From Hydractinia symbiolongicarpus (lineage: Eukaryota; Cnidaria; Hydrozoa; Anthoathecata; Hydractiniidae), in NCBI RefSeq assembly GCF_029227915.1, contig NC_079882.1, forward strand, positions 12,774,001 through 12,834,000: 60,000 nt of DNA. The letters run 5' to 3'. The notes beneath the pieces are model-generated. The model was not told where the DNA came from and made no database searches. It saw only the letters and a program-made list of their open reading frames with translations. Made by a program: the position numbers and the translations under genes. Shown piece by piece: positions 13,501-22,979 of this stretch. Numbering within the stretch: the stretch's first letter is position 1; every line of letters begins with the position of its first letter.

Positions 13501-16500
13501 TACTTATAGTTTCTAGTTATTTAATAGATGTGTTAAGAACACCTGTTGCTCAAATACCTGCCGCCGCCAAACATGTTGCTTTCTATCTATTTTAAGTGCG
13601 ATAATAGAACTCAGGATAAACACTTTTTTTGTAAATTAAAAAAATTGTTAGAAAAAATCAATGGGCATTATATATATTTTATATATAAAATACGTAAGAT
13701 ACAAAGTGCACAGCTTTCCTAATTACAAAGTGGCGCAGAAATGAATTTCAAAGTGGCGCAGCTTAAAAATTACAAAGTGGCGCAGAAATGAATTACAAAG
13801 TGGCGCAAAAATGAATAACAAAGTGGCGCAGCTTAAAAATTACAAAGTGGCGCAAAATAATTACAAAGTGGCGCAGAAATGAATTACAAAGTGGCGCAGA
13901 AATGAATAACAAAGTGGCGCAGAAATGAAATACAAAGTGGCGCAGCTTAAAAATTACAAAGTTGCGCAAAATAATTACAAAGTGGCGCAAAAATTACAAA
14001 GTGGCCCAAAATAATTACAAAGTGGCGCAGAAATTACAAAGTGGCCCAAAATAATTACAAAGTGGCGCAGAAATTACAAAGTGGCGCAAAATAACTACTC
14101 GTGGAGACCGACCCCCACAGTAGTAGCCCCTGCCTTAACTTTTACGTTCAATACGTTAGCGTCGAGTGCAGCAATCCCCCTTTTTTTTACTGATGCACTG
14201 ATTCAATCCTGGTCAATTTGTTGATCTTTTTTTTAATGTTTAGAAAATCGAACAACTGTCACGTAATTTAACGTCTAAACAAGATGAAAAACAATTGTCG
14301 AGATGCGAAGAAGAAAAAGAAAAACTGAAGACAGAATTGGTGAAACAAACTGATAAGTGTGTGATGTTACAAAAAGAAATGCAACAATCAAAGAGCATGG
14401 TAAGACGACATGTTTTTATATGAACAATTTGAAAATAAAACGAATCTCGATTAGGGTGTCCACACCTCCTACAATCTCATAAAAACCCATAATTTAGGCC
14501 AAGAATATTGATTTCTCAAACTCTCATAAAATTGTTTACCCTGGAGAATTATTACTATTATTATCGCGTTTTGATGATAGAGAAAACTAGCATGTGGAAA
14601 GAGCATCAGTATTCATTTTATTCTCTAACATTAGGGCATTTGGGCTCCAAATAGTATAGTGAAATGATTATTGTGATTTGATGTTTTTACCTAAATTTCG
14701 ACCCCCAAGACCACCCCCAACTCTCCTAAAACTCTAACAGTGTAAAATGTTAAATCTGTCAATTTGAAAAAGTAAAAATTATGATCCAAGCTTGAGAAGG
14801 CTATTTCAACTTGCGAATTATGAATTTGCGAATAATTTTTTATTTTAGCGTAGACAAACTTTGGAACAACTGGAAGCACGACTGTTAAAAAAATCTGCTG
14901 ATTGTACTGCACTGTCAGTAGGTCGTGATACTTTGCAGAACAAAATAAATACTCTTGAAGAACAGGTAAGGTTTGTATTAGCACAGTGCAAGGTACACTC
15001 AAGGATTAGCTGTTACTATGGTGATATGTATTTTGCATTATATTGTTATTATTTACCAAAATGAGATAACAAACTTGTCCCCGTTCACAACAAACTTAGG
15101 ACTTATTGTTGTGGATTACAAAATCTTTAACCGTAGAAAATGTACCTGGTCAGGACGCCCCAATTTCTCGCAGATTACTGGCCAATTGATGCTGTTTGCC
15201 CATTTCGCGAAGAACCAAAAAGCGGATAATTTCCCAAATTTCTTTCTTATTTTTGCATTACAAAAGTTAATACAGGAAAAATTAGAACGAATAAGGTATT
15301 TATTTTAGAACAATTATCTTAGCGAGGAAAAGAATGTTTTGAGCTTGAAATACGAGAATTTGGATAAAGAAGTTGAGAACTTTAAAGAACAGAAGGATCT
15401 GTACGAGAAACAAAAATCTTTGGTCCATACTCTAGAAGAGGAAGTGCGTACACTGACTGGTCAATTGAAAGAATGGTAAAAAATCTTTCTAGGTTTTTTT
15501 CATCGTATATTTACTTCTCTGAAGATTTTTTGAACCAGCAATTTATTACATTGATTTCGAAAATGTTTAATTAAACACCCGGGCAGTAATTAAAAAAAAG
15601 AACTGTTGGGGTGGGAAAGTTAAGAAAAATACTATTTTTTTACTCACTTAGCTACGTTAAAATACTAAAGTTTGGTGAATTTGACTGCGCAAAACTTTTA
15701 TTTGTGCGAAATGTTTCCTTTCAGAAGTTGCCAGAAAATTAGATAGCTCAAAACTGAAAAAACGAATGAGATATAAACTTTAGGAACGCTTTTTTCCACA
15801 GAAAATTAATAATAAAATTGAAGAGCAATAATAACCACAATATAATAAAGGTCAGTTGGCGTAAAAGTAAGATTGATCTAAGATGAATCTTCCATTTTGG
15901 CTACATGGCAGCGCATTGTTTGTACAGGAAAAACATGACAGGAGACTCCGCCTTTTACGACCCCTGTCTTGTCCTTCACGTGGATCTAGGCGTTAAAGGG
16001 TTAAAATAAACTTCCTTTATTTTAACATCAATTTCAAAGCAGGCACTCAAAGTAGACACTCCTTTTTATTTTATAGTTCTTTTTTTATTAAACTTCTCGG
16101 CTTGCGTTATTTTTCAAATTACTTTAATTAAAAAAGAGAGCGCATTGCTGCAGGGCAATATCTACCGCCAAGCCTGGCATGTATTCTGACTTTATTTCTT
16201 CTTCAAAAACTTAAACAACAATTTTACTTTCTGTTCCAGCAAGCAGCAAATCAACACATTGAGAGGAGAGGTGAAAACGTTTCACACTGAAAACAAACAA
16301 AAAGAAGAAGTTGTGTCAAGTTTGGAATATAACCTTGAAAGACGAACTGAAGAATCTCACATGTTGCTTCAGCAATATAAGACAGCACAAACCAAACTAC
16401 TTAAACTTGAATATCAAGAGGTCGACGAAGTAACAATGACATTGCAAAACCAAAATAATGCTCTTTATCAAGAGATTGCACGACTCAGACAGACAATGAG

Positions 16501-18055
16501 TGAAACAGAGAATCACCATAGTGAAGAGAAAGCAAAACTTATTGAAGAAATTAATAATACCAGGTAAGAATAAATGTTAAATCACAAACCAATATTACAA
16601 AAGGCTGAAGGCTGTGAATAGTACCATAAATGCTCGATTAAGCGCCCCGGGTGCTTATATAAAAGTTTGACTTAAAGGTGGGCGCTTATGCAAGAGGGGC
16701 GGTAAATGAATAGGGGCGCTTGTGAAAAAAATCATTTTCGTGTTATGTGTAAGCTATATATGAAACTGGTTAACATGCCTGTGAGCGTAAATATTTATGG
16801 TTTAAACTTCCTCCACGTCAATGAATTAATAGCGAAATTATCAAGTCGTTTTTTTTTATTTTGAAATGAACGCCCCCTTTGGCTCTAGTAATATATCCAA
16901 ATAACCGCCCCTGGACGCTTATTAAAGGGGGCGCACATACTCATAAAAACGGGCTCCTAGCATGACGGCAATCTGAAATCAGCACCTAGCCTGGAAAATA
17001 AAATTTAATTATGAACAGATTGCTCTTTTGATTTGACCTAACGCAAACAAATTAGATTAGCAACATTTTTTTCCAATTTCCACGCGGTCTGCAAGGGGAA
17101 ATTGTTTGATATTCAAATTCCTTTCGTCCAGCATTTCTTGCAAAACTCGATAAAACACCCATTATCTTGCTCTTATTTTTCGATAAATTATTTTGTTTAT
17201 AAACCAGATTTTTATTTTTTAACAAGATCTTTTATTTATTGAATTTACGCTTTTGAATTTTTTTAAAATTAGCAGCTATAAAGCTGTGCATAACCCTTCT
17301 ATTTCTTTTTTAGGAACCACTTGAAAAAAGATCGTCGCTCACTTGAATCAGTAAAAACGCAATTACAAACACAATCTGACCTCGCAAAGAATCGAGTAGA
17401 AAACGAGTTGATCTTGGAACGCGAAAAAGAAAAAACTTGTAAAATCTTAATAAATGAAAAAGCAGAGCTGATGTTGAGGTAATATAGTGTGTTCTGCTAG
17501 TTTCCAATAGCTTGTTGCAACTACTACTATGTCACTACGTATGTTGAAGAAAGTTACAGTATTTTGTGGTTTTTCTAGAATTCTATCCCTTGAAGAGGCG
17601 TCATCTAATTCTAGCAGAGCACTACAATGTAAAGAAAACGAACTTATATATATGAAGAACGAAAATGAAGAATTGAGAATTAATATCTCAACACTTAACA
17701 TGCAGTTAAAACGATTGCAAGCCTGTTGCCATGACAACATTAGGTTTGAGAAAGTAAGCTATTTTTAGTTATTGCTTTTGTGAAGACCAAGAAGATTTTG
17801 AAGAAGTTAACACGAACCGAAATCCTAATATTTTGTGCTTTATTTTGTTTTCCTTAGCAAATGCATTCCAGAACATCGAGCGCAGAGACTGACTTACGTT
17901 ACAATCCAGGATGGAAAAGCACAAAACCAAGTTCATATGGTACGCTGCACAAAACAAAGAAATATTACATGCACGATAGTAAAAACATCGTAGATACTAA
18001 CAATAATTTTTTATATAATGAAATTAATTTATTTGATAAAATAAAAAATACTTAA
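1538..18055 (+). CDS. Long coiled-coil protein gene, 20 recognised exons, 5' end missing
   Basis: Exons: 1538-1720, 2226-3114, 3309-3460, 3684-3881, 4100-4222, 4300-4337, 4445-4637, 5115-5234, 6963-7073, 8002-8115, 8366-8435, 9331-9464, 12294-12446, 14244-14399, 14849-14965, 15309-15475, 16240-16563, 17314-17478, 17579-17753 and 17858-18055 (stop TAA). Every junction has AG/GT signals and phases chain without a stop. The total is 3780 nt (1259 aa), and exact divisibility by three supports the model. Nearly the whole product is charged heptad-type coiled coil (E/K/Q/L/N rich, e.g. LQEEKTGLERVLLTQEEKIQ); only the last ~60 residues are non-coiled, basic and Y/N rich. The composition suggests a structural scaffold such as a centrosomal, ciliary or Golgi coiled-coil protein, but I do not recognise the family. 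No start codon with a 5' UTR is seen, so the N terminus is probably upstream. The 4445-4637 donor (GTTGGT) is weak. Confidence 0.85.
4692..4749. repeat. Short fold-back sequence in intron
   Basis: AGGGGAATAAATTTTGC (4692-4708) is followed about 24 bp later by its near-complete reverse complement GCAAAATTTAATCCCCT (4733-4749), one mismatch. It lies in the coiled-coil gene intron and could be a small MITE remnant. Confidence 0.5.
4796..4891 (+). other. Doubtful exon or decayed exon
   Basis: Downstream of a TTTTTGCAG acceptor (4785-4793), one frame reads through about 30 codons containing a heptad-like KILKLQSELEEKLFHQH before a stop. The frame continuing in phase 0 from the previous exon hits TAA after about 16 codons. 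Including this segment would require a different donor (4641) upstream and an unseen donor downstream. It may be an alternative or degenerate exon. Confidence 0.25.
6082..6425. mobile_element. Non-autonomous DNA transposon (MITE) with CAGGGGCGG-type TIRs
   Basis: The left end CAGGGGCGGCGCCGC (6082-6096) matches the reverse complement of the right end (6411-6425) at 13 of 15 positions. Both sides are flanked by ACACT (6077-6081 and 6426-6430), a possible target-site duplication. Internally, C-rich/G-rich stretches near both ends extend the inverted symmetry. No coding capacity. CAGGGGCGG termini are common in hAT-type elements, but hAT usually makes an 8-bp duplication and only 5 bp is visible, so the superfamily is uncertain. 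It lies in an intron of the coiled-coil gene. Confidence 0.6.
6873..7073 (+). other. Possible alternative first exon of the coiled-coil gene
   Basis: An ATG at 6873 opens a frame (MNRIKPKFCCKRN...) that runs in phase into the internal exon 6963-7073, which has its own acceptor at 6961-6962. An in-frame TAA lies just upstream of the ATG. A transcript starting here would encode a shorter, C-terminal isoform of about 860 aa. Only the open frame supports it; no promoter motif is recognised. Confidence 0.25.
9922..10875 (-). CDS. Rhodopsin-type (class A) G-protein-coupled receptor, intronless, 317 aa
   Basis: A single uninterrupted frame from ATG (10875-10873) gives a 317-aa protein with seven hydrophobic segments: TM1 about 25-47, TM2 57-82, TM3 93-123, TM4 139-163, TM5 167-192, TM6 226-250, TM7 266-291. 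Class A landmarks: N39 in TM1, D67 in TM2 (LSVSDF), C92 before TM3, P241 in TM6 and N285-S-F-L-Y289 for NPxxY. D119 of the DRY box is kept but R and Y are replaced (D-M-F), and the TM6 CWxP tryptophan is absent. N-glycosylation sites (NNTF, NCTL) fit an outside N terminus. Loops are short; intracellular loop 3 is basic. It lies antisense within the coiled-coil gene intron 9465-12293. The ligand cannot be told; such single-exon receptors are often lineage-expanded orphans. Confidence 0.9.
   Translation of the reverse strand: MNNTFCNSPLPQAERLSKRERTSLIILHCLATPITLLFNGFLIYALWKTKDYRRQFPRYILALSVSDFCSGLFIQPLLIAYYVSINQGTVNCTLSWSISLLSYGMLNLTPALTLVIAADMFIRLKGAAVEECRVVIHKVNLLIMAAVCFSVAIPICTIVAVKTGMFCYYQTCLISVNFLVCCCIACLCMKTWWDVKKKALRSRASNDKQQKNNITSQRPIYDQKMTRTITAILICLFTLYPAYLTVSIIRSIHSALHKTCYENSTLHLYAFFFTFFLLFINSFLNSFLYSYNNRKVKNVFFAFIFKNDKVSNAVSNI
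10876..12293. other. Remainder of the intron beyond the GPCR; no gene seen
   Basis: This should contain the promoter of the minus-strand GPCR, but no motif can be called. The sequence is AT-rich, with no ORF of interest and no repeat that I recognise. Confidence 0.4.
12467..12632. repeat. Left arm of fold-back element: tandem TGCGCCACTTTGTAATT array
   Basis: About seven copies of a GCGCCACTTTGTAATT core are separated by short spacers of a few types (TTCT, TATTTT, TTTAAGTT, CATTTCT). The array begins 20 bp after the exon ending at 12446. Its inner edge (AATTAGG at 12626-12632) is the exact reverse complement of the inner edge of the right array (CCTAATT from 13718). Confidence 0.85.
12640..12770. 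repeat. Purine-rich GA/GAT low-complexity tract
   Basis: A polypurine-biased stretch of GATGAGGAG-like units in the interior of the fold-back element, next to the left arm. The 144-residue minus-strand frame crossing it is a by-product of the low complexity, not a gene. Confidence 0.7.
12771..13717. other. Interior of the fold-back element; no recognised gene
   Basis: About 1 kb separates the two inverted arrays. Frames of 77-91 codons exist on the plus strand (13087-13432), but they overlap each other and match no family I know. The element therefore looks non-autonomous. Confidence 0.5.
13718..14094. repeat. Right arm of fold-back element: tandem ATTACAAAGTGGCGCA array
   Basis: About 17 copies of ATTACAAAGTGGCGCA (variant GTGGCCCA) with spacer types GAAATGA, GCTTAAAA, AAATA and GAA, in reverse-complement orientation to the left arm and more than twice as long. 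The spacer order at the inner edge mirrors that of the left arm. A frame across it is repeat-derived. It ends about 150 bp before the exon at 14244. Confidence 0.88.
16633..16935. repeat. Inverted-repeat element with AAGCGCCCC / GGGGGCGC ends
   Basis: The left part contains TTAAGCGCCCCGGGTGCTTA, and the right part carries GACGCTTATTAAAGGGGGCG in roughly inverted orientation, with further GGGCGCTTAT/CCGCCCCTGGACGC modules in between. It is noncoding, in a coiled-coil gene intron, and is probably a decayed MITE. The ends are approximate. Confidence 0.45.
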
Positions 18056-18451
18056 AGTTTCTCAGTTTGCGATACTGTCCACTTTGATATTTTAATTCTC
18101 ATGATTTAAGATCATGTCGCTCGACAGGTACACAATTTATAACGACATTTTCCCCTTTCATCATGTTCTTGGTGTGGATGATCTATTTCCCTGGTGTGTT
18201 TGGCCATGTTTGCTTTGAGAACGATTCGAAGAACTTCTTCCTGTAAATAGTAGTTTCGGAAGTAGGTTAGTACACCGCCTTTAAAAAAGTAAAAAATATA
18301 TATATAAAACCTATGAGAGGGTGTCAATGGCTTTCCAGATTTTTTCCTCCTTTTTTAAAATCTCTAATCGACAAAAGCATAAATTTTAATACCCGAAAAA
18401 AAAACAATTAAGGTAAGCAACAACGTAAAAGAACATAAAAGGCTGCAGAAA

Positions 18452-19091
18452 TCTCTAACTTAATAGCCGTATTTTGTCTCTGTCCGCAAGAAAAGTGTCG
18501 TGCAACGGGCACACGAAAAAGCGTGTAATTTAAAGACGGGCGACTCGGTGGATTTTCCACGGATTAACGACTAGTCTCTTTAATAATAGCCGTATTCCAT
18601 CTGTCTGTCCGCGAAAGCGGCGTCCCGTAACGGAAACACGAAATTTTTAAAATGCGCACGAATATCAAATGCGATATATTTTTATCCACTTTGTTGCGAC
18701 GGGTAAATTTAAAGAACGAGCGAACGCGACTGACAACTACTAGTCTCTTTAATAATAGCGGTATTCTGTCTGTCTCTGCGCAAAATGGTACCGCAAGTAA
18801 CGAGACACGCGAAGTGCGGTATATAAAGGACGGGCGAACCCGTGGATTTATCCACGGGCCATCGACTAGTCTCTTTAATAATAGCCGTCGTATGCCTGTC
18901 TGTCTGTCCGCCAAAGACGCATCCTGTTACAAAAACACGAAATGCGATATACAAATGACGGGCGAGCTCGTGGAATTTTCCTCGGGTTAAGGACTTTCCT
19001 TTGATAATAGCCGTCGTCTGTCTGTCTGTTCGCGAATGACGCGTCCTGTTACGGAAACACGAAATGCGATATATAAAGGACAAGCCACTAG
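18452..19091 (+). mobile_element. Head-to-tail array of five short non-autonomous Helitrons
   Basis: Units: 18452-18574, 18575-18743, 18744-18869, 18870-~18994 and ~18995-19091, about 97-169 bp each. Each starts TCTCT(T)TAATAATAGCCGT or a decayed form. The better-kept units end with a hairpin, a short spacer and CTAG, directly followed by the TC of the next unit. The best hairpin is CCCGTGGATTTATCCACGGG (18838-18857), 8 nt before CTAG at 18866-18869. Helitrons classically have 5' TC and a 3' hairpin upstream of CTRR, inserted between A and T; the base before the first unit is A, as expected. No coding capacity: plus- and minus-strand frames of 112-124 codons here are accidental. It lies 400 bp downstream of the coiled-coil gene stop. 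Confidence 0.75.
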
Positions 19092-20347
19092 CTGTTTTAT
19101 ATTTCTGTTACAAAAGCATTTTCAAAACAGTTCTTAATTTTTCTTCTCTTAATATATTTATTAAACTTTATTTATTGTCAATGCTATATCCGCCATTTTC
19201 TTCCAATCGTCAAAAGTAAATGTGAGGCTTGAAACTACGTGTTGAGATCTTGATGGATGCGCTATTTTAATGGCCACAAAGTTGATGCTTGTGTTCATAT
19301 AGAATCTTACTGCGAACCAATATCAGTAGAAAAGCCATGATACGAACATGTTTAACTTTTCAGAAGTCATAAACGATTCTAAGGTTTTGGCAGGTACTCC
19401 AAATATCAAACTCATCTCAGCTTCAATACCTTTCTTATTTAGCTGTTTTATCTTTAGATTGTTACGGCTTACTAGCTTTTGTTCATTTTTATGAATCGTT
19501 TGAACACCAAACTACAACACTACACGAGCCGTTCTATTTAACAGACACACTACAGCGATAAACTCTTCAGTACACCTCTATCTGCGTTGAAAAGAAATTT
19601 TACCGCTATATTTCCAATCTCTGCTAACATATTATCTGCTAACATATTGAAACCTCCTACTTAAAAACAAGTTGATTTCATATGAAAGAGGTTGGAAATT
19701 TGTATAGGAATTTTTTTTTAACTGTGGAACACACAGTTTCTAAAATGAGCGGCGTGCAAGATTCTATGTCCGCTTAGTTTTAACAACTTTCCTGATCTTT
19801 TCAGTATTCTGTACCTATAACTATGCGCGTCATACACGTAGTTGGTTCGGTTGTAAAAGACATTTTTTAAGTACCGTCGTACGATAGCGAATTATTCAGA
19901 GACTTGGTCGCGTCATCTTGTTTGCACGTCTTTCAAAAGCTGTGCACAAATCTCAATCTTGAATTTTCTGACTTTCACAGCATCTGTCAGGATCGTGTGC
20001 AGTGTGTAAAGTAAATTGATTATTAAACGTTTTATATATTCTACTGCCTGTTATTTGAAGTTCTGCTTGGCATTCATATGTCACTGTTGCTGCCTTCTCT
20101 TTTATATCTTTTGTCATAGTTTGCTAAAAATTCTACTGTTTGCTTTGGCAACATAGAGTTAAATCCAGGTCCTTATGCAATTATAAAATGTATTCGGGGC
20201 ATCATTTGACCAGGGTCACGAAAAGTTTGGAAATACTAGGGGAATACAATGCTCTTGCATATCTCTCTTAAGTATATGCTTTTCAACTCTAAAAGCAGTA
20301 AGTCGTTGGACATTTTCAAAAAGGTTGTCATAGTGTCGAAAGGTTAA
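19092..20347. other. Spacer; no gene seen
   Basis: AT-rich sequence between the Helitron array and the decayed Helitron coding region. It could include the 5' part of that element, but I cannot find a TC-type 5' end. Confidence 0.4.
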
Positions 20348-21720
20348 ATGCCTAAACGCAAAGGGGCAATTTGCAATATTCCCGTTTCAGTAAGTGAGAC
20401 ATTTAATTCACTGCCATGTCCGTCGGACACTTCTAGTTTACTCCTCGTAAAGTTAAAAAAGAAAAAGATTTTCAATGGTCATGTTTATTTTGAATCAGTT
20501 TCCCCAGCAAATATTGAACATGCATTGTTATTTTTTATATTGAATAATAGCTAACTTGTACAAAGATATTAGCATTAACCTGGACAATGTCCCATTAGAA
20601 TTATTAAACCTTGACCATGAACAGGAAATCGTTATTAATTTAGAAACAGAAGAAGACTCTATTCCGAATCTGAAACTCATGTAAATAATTTATGGCAAAG
20701 TACATCGGAAGTTTTTGTTATGCCGTCTAAAATGAATAGTGAACTACTTGAATTAGCACCTGGCGAAGGTAAAACCCCAACAAGCATTGCTTTAAAGAAA
20801 ACACTCGGTAATGTGACTGAAGGAATGTCATCTGTAGTCGTAGCTCGACGGTTAAGTCGTTGATTGCTTCTGATTCTGGGTTTATGTTTATGAATACTAT
20901 CAAGGGAAGTCCAGCGTATTGGAAGCGATTCCAATTAGAAGCACTCGCTGTAATAAGACAACTTGGATGCCCCACATTTTTTTAACTCTTTCAGCTGTCG
21001 ATCTTCATTGGAATGAGCTTGTTTGCTATTATAGCAAAGTTACAAAATAAATTTTTGTCTGAGGACGAAATTCAAAATTTGTCATACATGGAGAGGTGTG
21101 AAATACTTAATAGCAATCCAGTATTAGTGGCTAGACATATTCAATATAGGGTTGAAAATTTGTTTGCTGAGGTGCTATTAAGCTGAGATACCATTGGAAA
21201 GATACCAAATTATGCTGAGTGTGAAAATAAACACTTGCATGATTTGATAAAAACTTACCAGTTGCACAAGCATACCCGCTCTTGCCAAAAATATAGGAAT
21301 ACCAAGTGCCGTTATAACTATGGTCGTTTTCTACCGAAAAAACTATTATAGCACAGCGAACATGGATATTCAAACGTAATATTGCTCTTGAAGAGAAAAG
21401 CAAGATAATCATACACAGAAATGCTACTCTTTCGAAAGTAAAATTGTTTATTGACGAATACTTAGACCCCAGTAAATCCACCTATATGACTGGTATTTCT
21501 GATATCTTGACACTTCTTGAATTGAGTTACCGAGCACTATGAAGCTTTGTCTATTTCATCTACTTCTGATTATGAAATACATTATCAAAGAACCCTGACT
21601 CATGTTTTATCAATAATTACAACCCTGTCATACTTGAAGCTTGGAGGGCGAATATGGATACTCAACCAGTATTCAATTATTACAAAGCTACTTGCTACAA
21701 GTATGCACACTATTTACTAT
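20348..21720 (+). pseudogene. Helitron Rep/N-terminal region, decayed
   Basis: Frames in several registers resemble, in order, regions of animal Helitron Rep-helicase proteins. 20348-20690 holds a segment with GAICNIPV and VKLKKK (DUF6570-like). About 20860-21180 holds a Helitron_like_N-type block (KGSPAYWKRF, LGCPTFF, LSAVDLHWNEL, LNSNPVLVARHIQYRVE). About 21210-21320 holds a Cys/His segment (HKHTRSC followed by CRYNYGRF). About 21540-21690 holds the ANMDTQPVFNYYKA stretch. At least four frame changes or stops interrupt it. The HUH nuclease motif expected after GKIPNY is absent; the sequence jumps directly to the Cys/His block, so an internal deletion removed the catalytic core. It cannot encode an active initiator. 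Confidence 0.8.
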
Positions 21721-22640
21721 TTTTATTTTGTCCATTTTGTAAGGAAATTGATCTCCTTTCAGATAACAGTTATTGTGCAAAGCTTCAATTGAAAGGGGTG
21801 ATGGATATTGTAACCTTAAACCGGCTAAACTTTGAACCTCATGCTGAGAAGTTGGATGCTGCCTTTGCTCGTTTGAGTATAATGTCGGAACAAAATTGTT
21901 TATCTGATGTTGAACCAAAAAGTGATAATGATGAACCTGATGATCATCAACCTGTTCTTTTTGATAGCGTTAGTCAAGCATCACCGATGTTTAAATCTGA
22001 TGCTGAAATAAGTAACATGGTTTGTTCTTTGAATAACCAACAACGACAAATTTTTAAAAACGTATATGACTGGGGTAAAACTTATATTAAAGTTGCTAAT
22101 TGCAAAAAAATCAAACAGCCACTTGAACCATTAAGGTTATTTATAACTGGTGGTGCTGGTGTTGGCAAGTCGTATTTGATCAATAATATTTATACATCTC
22201 TTTCAAAATGTCTCAGTTTCCACAATAAATCACCTGACAAGATCAAGGTTTTGAAAATTGCACCAACTGGTATAGCTGCTATCAATATTGATGGAACAAC
22301 CATTAATACAGCACTTGGAATTCATTTTCAAGCCATATCTCCGGATATAAATAGACTCGGTGATAAGTTGAGGTGTAAATTCAGGGAAAATATTCAGAAC
22401 CATCATTATTATTGATGAAATATCAATGGTTTCCAATAACCGTCTCTATCATATTCACAAACGTTTGTGTGATATATTTGGTGTAGCACTTGACAAATTA
22501 TTTGCAGGATTATCAATTATAGTTGTTGGCGATTTGTACCAGCTTCCACCTATTTGTCAGTCTACTGTCTTCAGTCCTTTTAAAAATGATTTGCTAAACC
22601 TTTGTCATCCTTGGAAACAATTTTTCTTTGTGAATTGACT
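21720..22640 (+). pseudogene. Helitron PIF1-type helicase, truncated and frameshifted
   Basis: In one long frame (21654-22415) a Q-motif-like stretch (LNNQQRQIF) is followed by Walker A GGAGVGKS near 22150 and motif Ia IAPTGIAAINIDGTT near 22260. After a frame change around 22400 come Walker B IIDEISMVSNNRL and motif III VVGDLYQLPP (about 22530). The frame ends after HPWKQFFFVN at 22638, and the C-terminal motifs IV-VI are missing. In Helitrons this helicase unwinds DNA during rolling-circle transfer, fused C-terminal to Rep. The order and strand match the Rep fragment just upstream, so this is one decayed autonomous element. A cellular PIF1 is unlikely given the Helitron blocks and stops. 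Confidence 0.85.
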
Positions 22641-22979
22641 GAAAATATGCATCAACAAGGTGACAATCTGAAATATTGAAATCGAATATTTTTAGTTTCT
22701 GAATTTGTAAATGAATAAATCTCTTTTTAGAACAACTACAATGAACTCTAGAAAAAAATAATTTAGAAGCAGGTAAAAAATTTTTTTTTCAACTTAACTT
22801 ATTTAAGCAAACTTGTATTCATGAATTTAATCTACTCGATCCAACATCGATTTCACAGATTTTAGCCATAAACGGGAATGTCTGTGTTGTTTATGTTGCT
22901 ATATGTTACTTGGCGACAGTCAATACAATTAAATTCAAACTTTTATTCTACATACAGAGATCTCACTAGTTCGAAATAT

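Noticed and set aside
13793-13990. A 65-codon minus-strand frame
   Set aside because: It is a pure translation of the minisatellite unit.
18564-19083. Frames of 112-124 codons on both strands
   Set aside because: They run through the tandem Helitron units and repeat the same residues in each unit; they are by-products of the repeat.
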